Assembly: GCA_017991275.1 (NCBI GenBank)
Contig: JAGNMH010000243.1
Span: forward strand, 1 to 7,676
DNA: 7,676 nucleotides
Origin: Acidobacteriota bacterium
Lineage (GTDB): Bacteria > Acidobacteriota > Blastocatellia > RBC074
Direction: 5' to 3'
The notes under the pieces were generated by a model. That model searched no databases. It was given only the letters and a program-made list of their open reading frames with translations, and was not told the origin of the DNA. A program made the translations under genes and the position numbers. Below are positions 1 to 5,694 of this stretch, in pieces (within the stretch, counting starts at the first letter, position 1; each line of letters begins with the position of its first letter).

Positions 1-2158
1 TTCTTACGACTTGATGAAAGATAGAGGCGCGCTGGTCAAACAGACTTTGTTGACGGCGCTGGGGTTGAAGGTGGGCGAAACGCTGAAGATCGGCAATCTG
101 GATTTCACCATTCGCGGAGTCATTGAGCAGGAACCCGGCAACACTATGAACGCCTTCAGCATAGGCCCGCGAGTGATGGTCACTTATGAAGACGCTGTTG
201 CCGCAGGTCTGACAAGCTTTGGCAGTCGCGCGCGCCACCGGGTTTTATTCAAAACCCGCGATGGCGAAATGGATCGGCTGGTCACTCAGCTTCGCGATGA
301 TTTGCAGTCGCAATCCGGCATCACCGTGCGGTCGTTTCGATTTTCGCAGGATCGCCTGACCGAATCGCTGACCCAGGTGGAAGATTATCTGAGCCTGATT
401 GGTCTGGTGATTCTGGTTTTGGGTGGCATTGGCATTTTCAGCGTGACTCGTGTGTTCGTTCAGCAAAAGATGAAAACGATTGCGATTCTGAAAACTCTGG
501 GCGGACGCAACACGCGCGTGCTTGGAGCTTATCTGGTTCAGGTGATGGCGCTGGGCGTGGTTGGCAGCCTGTTCGGATTATTGCTGGCGCAAGTGCTGGC
601 CTGGGTTTTGCCGAAATACTTCGCGGGAATTTTGCCCACCAGCATTGAAATCCATTTGACGTGGCAAGCCGCGCTTCAAGGTTTGAGCATTGGCTTGCTG
701 GTGTCACTGCTGTTTTCGCTGCTGCCGTTGCTGCAAATTCGCCAGATCAAACCGATTCTGGTTTTGCGAAGCACCGAAGTTCCTGGTGGAAAAAAGTTTG
801 ATCCGCTGAAAATCCTGGTTGGAGTTTTTGTAAGCGCCGGTTTGTTGGCCATATCAAGCTGGCAGGCCGGATCGTTCAAAATTGGCGGAATCTTTCTGAT
901 TGCTTTGGCGGCGATGACTTTGATTTTGAATCTGACGGCGACTTTGCTGATGAAGTTCGTTCGTGGATTTCGCCGGGTTCCTTCCTTCACCATTCGCCAG
1001 GGCATTAACAGTCTTTACCGTCCCGGCAACCAAACTCGAATCATTTTGATGGCTGTTGGTCTGGGAGTTTTCTTTGTCGTCGGTGTCCGGTCGTTGCAAT
1101 TGAATCTGCGTTACGAATTGGGAGTTGATCTGGAAAATTTCAAAGCCGATATGTACCTGATTGATATTCAGCGAGACCAACGGCCTGCCGTCGAAGAAGC
1201 CATCACCAAATTCACCGGCAACAAGCCGGAAATCATTCCGACCATTCGCGCTCGCATTGCGGCCATCAATGGCAGCGAAGTGAACCTGGAGCGGCCTCGC
1301 TCCGGCGACAACAGCCGCGAAAATCGAGGCCAAAATCGAGGCATGCTCGGACGTGAATACGTGCTGACTTATCGAGCGAAACTCGACGACAACGAAAAAG
1401 TCATTGCCGGAAATTTCTGGGATTCGACGCCTTCAGCGGAGCCGGAAGTTTCCATCGAAGAATTGATGCACGACGAACTCGGTTTGAACGTCGGCGACGC
1501 GATGACTTTTGACGTGCTTGGACGAAAAATCACCGCGCGCGTTAGCAACATTCGCCAGGTTGATTGGCGAAACGCCCGTACAGGATTTCTGGTTGTTTTC
1601 CGACCGGGTTCGTTGGACGATGCTCCGGCGATGTACATCAGCGCCATCAAAGGCCCGGCTGACACAACCGCCCGCGCTCAGCTTCAACGCGAACTGGTTG
1701 ACAAAGCTCCGAACCTTTCGGTCATAGACGTACGCGACATCATCGAAGTCGCTCGCGGAATTGTGCAGAAAGTTTCGTTGGCGGTTTCCTTTGTCGGAGG
1801 TTTTGTCTTCCTCAGCGGTATGTTGATTCTGATAGGTTCGATTGCGATGACGAAATTCCATCGCCTGTATGAATCGGCGATTCTGAAAACTCTGGGAGCG
1901 AAAAAGAAACTGATCGTCTGGACTCTGCTGGTTGAATACGGAGTGCTGGGTTTGCTGGCTGGGCTGATCGGTTCAACTGCGGCAATCGGTTTGACCTGGG
2001 CAATTGCCGAAAAAGCCTTGAAGCTGAAATGGCACTTCATTCCGTCGGTCAACCTGATTGGCGTCGTGGCAACTTTGGCCGTAGTCGTTCTGGTGGGCGT
2101 GCTATCAAGCTGGGACGTGATGGTCAAGAAACCGCTGGGGATTTTGAGGAATGAATAG
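1..2158 (+). CDS. YbbP-like ABC transporter permease, tandem FtsX/MacB fold (5'-truncated)
   Basis: Membrane permease of an FtsX/MacB-type ABC transporter, a class that usually drives mechanotransmission or extraction of lipids and lipoproteins at the inner membrane rather than classical transport. The frame is open to the left edge (first whole codon at 2), so the N-terminus, with the first membrane helix and part of periplasmic domain 1, is missing. Numbering from the TTG at 11, hydrophobic segments lie near residues 127-147, 170-200, 225-245, 266-283, 291-317, 343-361, 588-613, 634-665 and 680-700. With one lost helix this gives the ten-helix, two-FtsX-domain layout of the YbbP family (COG3127). 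The duplication shows in paired cytoplasmic motifs (AILKTLGG near 158, AILKTLGA near 623) and paired periplasmic motifs (LGLKVGETLKI near 18, LGLNVGDAMTF near 490). The ATPase partner is not in the window. The family call is firm; the substrate is unknown. Confidence 0.9.
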   Translation, partial: SYDLMKDRGALVKQTLLTALGLKVGETLKIGNLDFTIRGVIEQEPGNTMNAFSIGPRVMVTYEDAVAAGLTSFGSRARHRVLFKTRDGEMDRLVTQLRDDLQSQSGITVRSFRFSQDRLTESLTQVEDYLSLIGLVILVLGGIGIFSVTRVFVQQKMKTIAILKTLGGRNTRVLGAYLVQVMALGVVGSLFGLLLAQVLAWVLPKYFAGILPTSIEIHLTWQAALQGLSIGLLVSLLFSLLPLLQIRQIKPILVLRSTEVPGGKKFDPLKILVGVFVSAGLLAISSWQAGSFKIGGIFLIALAAMTLILNLTATLLMKFVRGFRRVPSFTIRQGINSLYRPGNQTRIILMAVGLGVFFVVGVRSLQLNLRYELGVDLENFKADMYLIDIQRDQRPAVEEAITKFTGNKPEIIPTIRARIAAINGSEVNLERPRSGDNSRENRGQNRGMLGREYVLTYRAKLDDNEKVIAGNFWDSTPSAEPEVSIEELMHDELGLNVGDAMTFDVLGRKITARVSNIRQVDWRNARTGFLVVFRPGSLDDAPAMYISAIKGPADTTARAQLQRELVDKAPNLSVIDVRDIIEVARGIVQKVSLAVSFVGGFVFLSGMLILIGSIAMTKFHRLYESAILKTLGAKKKLIVWTLLVEYGVLGLLAGLIGSTAAIGLTWAIAEKALKLKWHFIPSVNLIGVVATLAVVVLVGVLSSWDVMVKKPLGILRNE
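2146..2158 (+). promoter_or_regulatory. Overlapping stop/start with adjacent GAGGA, permease to Nudix gene
   Basis: The permease reading frame ends with TAG at 2156-2158, while the Nudix ATG is at 2151. GAGGA occupies 2146-2150 with no spacer before the ATG; a GGGG at 2137-2140 is an alternative, distant anti-SD match. This geometry suggests the Nudix gene is translated by ribosomes terminating on the permease gene, which is an inference. Confidence 0.5.
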
Positions 2159-2702
2159 AGACCTGACTTTACAGTTGCTTGATGCTCATCAACCCGCCGA
2201 CGAGCACGAAGCGCAAATGCTGGCGGACATCAAACAGTTCGTGCAGAGTTACGATAACTTTCATTCGCGCCAGCAACTGGCCGGGCATCTGACCGGCTCA
2301 GCCTGGGTGATAAGCGAAGATCGCTCGCACGCTTTGCTGACGTATCACGGCAAGTTCGATTGCTGGGTTCAGCTTGGCGGTCACGTCGAAGACGATGCCG
2401 ATATGCTAAGCGCTTCGTGGCGCGAAGCCCGCGAAGAATCCGGTCTGGAAAACGTCACGCCGCTGTCCGATCAAATCTTTGACGTGGACGTTCACGCCAT
2501 CCCCGCCAATCCAAAAGAACCGGCGCACTTTCATTACGACATTCGGTTTTTGTTTGCGGCTGATCGAACCGTGCCGCTTGTCATCAGTAACGAATCGAAA
2601 GACCTGGCCTGGGTTGAAATCGAAAAGATCGCCGAACTGACCGCCGAAGAATCAGTCCTGCGAATGGTTCGTAAAACTCCGGGTCAGTACCGTGACCGGT
2701 AG
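2151..2702 (+). CDS. Nudix hydrolase
   Basis: A 183-residue cytoplasmic protein predicted to hydrolyse a nucleoside diphosphate linked to another group, using Mg2+ or Mn2+. The Nudix box spans residues 77-99: GGHVEDDAD, then REAREESGL at 91-99, which supplies the metal-binding R-E-x2-E-E core. The box departs from the strict consensus G-x5-E-x7-REUxEExGU: the first Glu is Ala84, flanked by Asp83 and Asp85. As I recall, this D-x-D form typifies a Nudix subgroup with WVQLGGH before the box and a GHxTxSAWV segment upstream, here at residues 45-53, so the enzyme is probably active. The length suits a single Nudix domain plus a short N-terminal helical extension. The ATG overlaps the permease stop by 8 nt; GAGGA at 2146-2150 abuts it, which is unusually close. 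The substrate cannot be predicted, and no functional link to the permease is evident. Confidence 0.93.
   Translation: MNRDLTLQLLDAHQPADEHEAQMLADIKQFVQSYDNFHSRQQLAGHLTGSAWVISEDRSHALLTYHGKFDCWVQLGGHVEDDADMLSASWREAREESGLENVTPLSDQIFDVDVHAIPANPKEPAHFHYDIRFLFAADRTVPLVISNESKDLAWVEIEKIAELTAEESVLRMVRKTPGQYRDR
2670..2699 (-). terminator. Possible weak terminator of the minus-strand operon
   Basis: GGTCA at 2682-2686 and TGACC at 2693-2697 form a perfect 5-bp stem with a 6-nt loop. CC at 2679-2680 can pair with GG at 2698-2699 across one bulged base. Read on the minus strand, the stem is followed by AGTTTTAC, a run of only four T. It would end leftward transcription about 26 nt after the stop of the last minus-strand gene, and lies inside the 3' end of the Nudix gene. 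On the plus strand no T-run follows. The signal is weak and could be chance. Confidence 0.3.
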
Positions 2703-2724
2703 GAAACGTTGCGCCATGCTTACT

Positions 2725-3240
2725 TTACTTCTTTCTTTTGATCTTAATCGCGCCGGCGAACTCGCTCTTTTCGCTCTTCCAGCGCCCCTGAACTGGCGAG
2801 CGCCAGCGCCCTTCGTACTCGTTGTCATTCAGCTTGACTAACTCAGCGTTCATCTCATTCCCGTCGTCGCTGACTTTGAACGAAAAGGTCTTGTCGTTAA
2901 GCTTCAAATCGCTGAGCGTCAACTCTATGCTCCCGCTTGTCAGCAAACCGTTCGCAGTCGGCTCCACCTTCGGTACGACGATCTTGCCGGTCAGTTTATT
3001 GCCAGCCGCCAACAGCACAATAGTTGACGGCTGCTCGCTGCTCGCCGCGCCGTCAACTGTCACGAACAAATCCCACGCTCCCGCGATTGAATCTATTCGG
3101 TCATTAGAACTCGGTTGTTGAACTTGAGCCGAAGTAAGATTGCTTCCAAAATTGTCATAGCTCAAGGTACAGAAAGACGTAACAGCTAGTAACAAGAAGA
3201 CGCGCGATTTACTGCGAAAGATAATTGGCATTGAATTCAT
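2725..3240 (-). CDS. Small secreted beta-rich protein of unknown function
   Basis: A 171-residue protein that I cannot name. The N-terminus has basic residues (R9, K11, R13) followed by a hydrophobic stretch at about 14-24, consistent with a Sec signal peptide; a plausible cleavage site is TSA|QVQ after residue 38, although the c-region is long. The mature part starts with AGAWDLFVTVDG (53-64) and continues as alternating strands with STIVLLAAGNKLTGKIVV (72-89), FSFKVSDDGNEMNAEL (119-134) and two GRW motifs (144-146, 152-154). This pattern, a W-D opening strand, a K-L-T-G-K turn and a late G-R-W strand, resembles small lipocalin-like barrels in secreted acidobacterial proteins (recall, not tested). 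The C-terminus is basic (KIKRKK). GAGAGG at 3247-3252 sits 6 nt before the ATG, supporting this start over Met4. It is the last gene of the minus-strand cluster, 39 nt after the HYR gene. Confidence 0.82.
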   Translation of the reverse strand: MNSMPIIFRSKSRVFLLLAVTSFCTLSYDNFGSNLTSAQVQQPSSNDRIDSIAGAWDLFVTVDGAASSEQPSTIVLLAAGNKLTGKIVVPKVEPTANGLLTSGSIELTLSDLKLNDKTFSFKVSDDGNEMNAELVKLNDNEYEGRWRSPVQGRWKSEKSEFAGAIKIKRKK

Positions 3241-3246
3241 AACAAA

Positions 3247-3252
3247 CCTCTC
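3247..3252 (-). promoter_or_regulatory. Ribosome binding site of the small secreted protein gene
   Basis: Minus-strand GAGAGG, 6 nt upstream of the ATG at 3240. It selects the first Met rather than the ATG three codons downstream. Confidence 0.6.
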
Positions 3253-3279
3253 TTATTGCTATCAGGGACAATTGGCCGA

Positions 3280-5655
3280 TTAATGCGACGGACAACGGTT
3301 CAGGTTATCCAGCGAATTGCTATCAGTGATGTAAAACCACCCGCCAACAGGGTTGGGCTTGATGAGCGCATTGCCATACCTGACTGACGGCGTTGAAGCA
3401 CAGGCGACAAACGTGGCTGATACGCGTGGATCGCCGCCCAGCCTGACTTCACAGCCCTGGCGCGTGATTGTCCCTTTGCCAGCCAGGGTGTACCCACCGC
3501 CATCGCAACTGAAAAAGTAATAATCGCCGGTCGTCGAATTAAACCACAAGGTATGTTTCAACTGATTGTCCTGCAAACTGACATCGTAAACCGACACCGT
3601 GAAACTGCAACTGGCCTGATTGTTCGAGGTGTCGCTCGCCGTGCAAGTCACCGGCGTGACGCCGCGAAAGAAGTTCGAGCCGGAAGCCGGTGTACATGAA
3701 AAAGTCGCACCCGTGCGATTGTCGCTGACCACCGGGTTTGGGTACGTCACCGGCCCGGAACCTTGTCCATACGGAATCACAGCTTGCACATTGGCCGGGC
3801 AACTGATTGTCGGCGGAATCGTATCGGCGGTTGATGTAACGGTCAGGGTTCCGCTGCAACTCGTAGTTAGATTGCTGATGGATTCCGTCGTCGTGCAGTT
3901 GATTGTTGTTACTCCGGTGAGAAAGCCCGAACCCGGCGGCGGCGTGCAGGAAGTCGTTACCGGATAGATCGCGCCTAGCGCATTTGGCAGCGGGTAAGTC
4001 ACCGTTACTGTGCTTTGCCCGCTGGGCAAAGCCGATTGAAAGTTGCGGCATTCCAGAATGATTGGCGGTTCAAACTGCGTGTACAAATAGGCCGCCGAAG
4101 TAATCAGGTTATTGACCGCCGTCGCATTGGCCGCAACATCAGTTGAATAGACCACCGCTGTTTCCACCGTGTACGGGCCGTTCTTCCCGCTCCGGCTGAT
4201 GAGCTGGCCGTCAAAATTGAAAACCAATGAATAAGTTCCCGCGGTAGAGATATTCACTGACTGACTACTCGGTGGCAGAGTCGTGATTACGTTGTAATTC
4301 GCCACTTCAGCGCCAGTCGGATCAACCAGCCTTGCCTGCCAAATGTAATTCCCGGCATCCAGCAGATTCACCTCCGCAGTTACTCGCAACGAATCGTATT
4401 TCCCATTGCCATTCGGATCAGTGGTTGAGATCGAATTGTTACCCGTAAAGATAATGGAATTGCGCTCGAACAAATAGGTTCCAGTGGTGCCAGCGTTTTC
4501 AAGAGAATCCGCCTTGAAGAAGTCCGGAGCATTCACGTAGTGGAGGTCGGCATGTTTCATATCAAACCCACCTGACCTTCCCAGTTTCAACCTGCCTGTT
4601 TTCGGGTCCACAAAGTCAATTGCAGGAAATGACACTTTAAGTTGCTGTTGCGATCCCGCCGTTAGGTTCGCTTCAGTAGTAGCCCGGACAAATTGATTGT
4701 TATCACCCCACAGACTGATGCCAAACATATACTTCCCGGCAGCCGGAACATTCAAGTTCGCAGTTATCTCAACCCGATCCACTCTTCCATTGCCGTTATC
4801 GTCTACGCCTGCGGCTGAAACAGACGTAAAGGTAGCAGCCGACGGCAGTACGCGGAAAGACGTGCTGGCAAAACGAGAGAAATTAACTCCGGATGAAGTC
4901 CCAGTTACGCGAATGGACACAATATAGCTGCCGGACGTATTCAGGACTAAACTGCCCGTATAAATCCCGTCTCCGGTAGCGGCGTCATATTGTCCTGAAT
5001 CAATCAACTGTATCTGCTGTGAAAAGGTCGGTGGAATCGCCGAGTCCCGAACCTCGGTCTGCACCGTCGCGTTGGTAATCGGGGTAACATCGTTAAAGAT
5101 CAGAGCCGACAGGACGATGGTATCGCCAGTTTTATAATTATCTTTATCCGTAGTTAATCCGACACTTACCAATGATGAAGAATAGTAGTTGGCCAAAATC
5201 AGAGATACTCCCGATGCGGAGAGGGTATTCACTTTGACTTGATACGTCCCTGCCTGAGAAGTAGCTGGCAACCCGATCAGTGTTTGTGTACCCGGATTCA
5301 GCAACGGAGTTGGGATCGAAGAGTCCGGCTCGCTCGCATCTGCTGGTGCAACCTCGTAGGAAAATCCAAGCGACTGCGCATTGCCGGATGTCACCTCGGT
5401 TCCGCTGGGAAGAATCAGCGTAACTACCGCGTTAGCGTTGGTCGAAATGATGTGAAACCTGTCGCCGCCACCGCTGGCAGGGTCAACCGTAAATGGCATC
5501 AGCGTGCTCGGCACTCCAGGTTGAACCAGAACGGAACGTACATCCCTGGTCAATTGCGATGGGCCGCCGGTCCTGACCGGCGTCTGGGCGGCTGCTGATA
5601 CTAGAAGCGCCAGCGTCAGAACTAGCGCCATAACCGGTTTACGAATAAGTAACAT
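3280..5655 (-). CDS. Secreted multidomain protein with two HYR domains
   Basis: A 791-residue exported protein, probably a surface or matrix protein; no catalytic motif is visible. The ATG at 5655 is chosen because AAGGGAG (5661-5667) precedes it by 5 nt and it opens directly on a signal peptide (MLLIRKPVMALVLTLALLVS, likely cut at AAA|Q, residues 23/24). A TTG start ten codons upstream lacks such support. Order: a beta-rich region (about 40-160); an MG2/choice-of-anchor-like stretch (about 164-271) with NYKTGDTIVLSALIF and GDGIYTGSL; two homologous modules (about 283-398 and 412-530), each opening with a D-x-N-G-N-G-x-x-D calcium-type loop (285-293, 413-421); two HYR, Ig-like domains (about 534-609 and 610-690), the second with IPPTISCPANV and GVTPVTCTASD; and a C-terminal domain (about 692-791) with four Cys. 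No LPXTG, PEP-CTERM or similar sorting tail is seen, so it may be released. It lies 39 nt from each minus-strand neighbour. Confidence 0.88.
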   Translation of the reverse strand: MLLIRKPVMALVLTLALLVSAAAQTPVRTGGPSQLTRDVRSVLVQPGVPSTLMPFTVDPASGGGDRFHIISTNANAVVTLILPSGTEVTSGNAQSLGFSYEVAPADASEPDSSIPTPLLNPGTQTLIGLPATSQAGTYQVKVNTLSASGVSLILANYYSSSLVSVGLTTDKDNYKTGDTIVLSALIFNDVTPITNATVQTEVRDSAIPPTFSQQIQLIDSGQYDAATGDGIYTGSLVLNTSGSYIVSIRVTGTSSGVNFSRFASTSFRVLPSAATFTSVSAAGVDDNGNGRVDRVEITANLNVPAAGKYMFGISLWGDNNQFVRATTEANLTAGSQQQLKVSFPAIDFVDPKTGRLKLGRSGGFDMKHADLHYVNAPDFFKADSLENAGTTGTYLFERNSIIFTGNNSISTTDPNGNGKYDSLRVTAEVNLLDAGNYIWQARLVDPTGAEVANYNVITTLPPSSQSVNISTAGTYSLVFNFDGQLISRSGKNGPYTVETAVVYSTDVAANATAVNNLITSAAYLYTQFEPPIILECRNFQSALPSGQSTVTVTYPLPNALGAIYPVTTSCTPPPGSGFLTGVTTINCTTTESISNLTTSCSGTLTVTSTADTIPPTISCPANVQAVIPYGQGSGPVTYPNPVVSDNRTGATFSCTPASGSNFFRGVTPVTCTASDTSNNQASCSFTVSVYDVSLQDNQLKHTLWFNSTTGDYYFFSCDGGGYTLAGKGTITRQGCEVRLGGDPRVSATFVACASTPSVRYGNALIKPNPVGGWFYITDSNSLDNLNRCPSH
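3283..3582 (-). other. Cys-containing C-terminal domain of the HYR protein
   Basis: About 100 residues beginning VSLQDNQLKHTLWFNSTTGD. Visible marks are the YYFFSC segment, GKGTITRQGCEVRL and four Cys at residues 717, 735, 752 and 788 of the 791-residue protein. I recall similar tails (VxLQDD..., NSxTGDYxF, GKGxxTxxGC) at the ends of acidobacterial secreted proteins, with no assigned function. It may be a targeting or binding tail; that is inference. Confidence 0.5.
3586..4056 (-). repeat. Two tandem HYR (hyalin repeat, Ig-like) domains
   Basis: Two consecutive units at about 3829-4056 and 3586-3828. Both share a T-Y-P/NP strand, an SCTPxxGSxFxxGVTxxxCT core and a final SCSxTxTV strand, with four Cys each (residues 536, 570, 587, 600 and 619, 654, 671, 683). 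The second is canonical, opening DTIPPTISCP. The first is more divergent, opening EPPIILECRN. HYR domains are generally associated with adhesion or protein-protein contact. Confidence 0.75.
4066..4809 (-). repeat. Two homologous modules, each starting with a D-x-N-G-N-G-x-x-D loop
   Basis: Module 1 (about 4462-4809) and module 2 (about 4066-4422) share, in order: a loop (DDNGNGRVD, DPNGNGKYD); VEITANLNVPAAGKY against LRVTAEVNLLDAGNY; a downstream strand pair; a short RSG motif (LGRSGGFDM, ISRSGKNGPY); and an aromatic ending (TYLFE, YLYTQFE). The loop resembles EF-hand or dockerin-type calcium sites. The internal duplication is seen directly; calcium binding is inferred. Confidence 0.6.
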
Positions 5656-5660
5656 AAAAA

Positions 5661-5667
5661 CTCCCTT
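5661..5667 (-). promoter_or_regulatory. Ribosome binding site of the HYR protein gene
   Basis: Minus-strand AAGGGAG, 5 nt upstream of the ATG at 5655. It decides the start in favour of the 791-residue form, which begins at the signal peptide. Confidence 0.7.
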
Positions 5668-5671
5668 GATA

Positions 5672-5687
5672 CCTTGCCTTGACAAGG
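5672..5687 (-). other. Small inverted repeat in the WG-to-HYR intergenic gap
   Basis: CCTTG (5672-5676) and CAAGG (5683-5687) can form a 5-bp stem with a 6-nt loop, in the 39-nt gap between the WG-repeat stop and the HYR Shine-Dalgarno sequence. No T-run follows on the minus strand, so it is not an intrinsic terminator. It could be an RNA-processing or stability element, or chance. Confidence 0.25.
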
Positions 5688-5694
5688 ATTTGAA

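Noticed and set aside
854..1333. 159-codon antisense open frame within the permease gene
   Set aside because: It has low-complexity composition rich in N, Q and S, no family resemblance, and lies opposite a clearly conserved permease. Similar shadow frames at 438-707, 676-1005, 1433-1861 and 1684-2127 were rejected for the same reason.
3539..4051. 170-codon minus-strand frame overlapping the HYR domains, and the plus-strand frame at 3620-3967
   Set aside because: Both are alternative frames of the HYR coding region, with no start signal and no plausible protein fold.
5656..5685. TTG start at 5685 giving an 801-residue HYR protein
   Set aside because: No Shine-Dalgarno sequence precedes it. 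The ATG at 5655 has AAGGGAG at 5-nt spacing and places the signal peptide at the N-terminus.
5656..5694. The CCTTG/CAAGG hairpin as an intrinsic terminator splitting the operon
   Set aside because: The stem is only 5 bp and no T-run follows on the minus strand.
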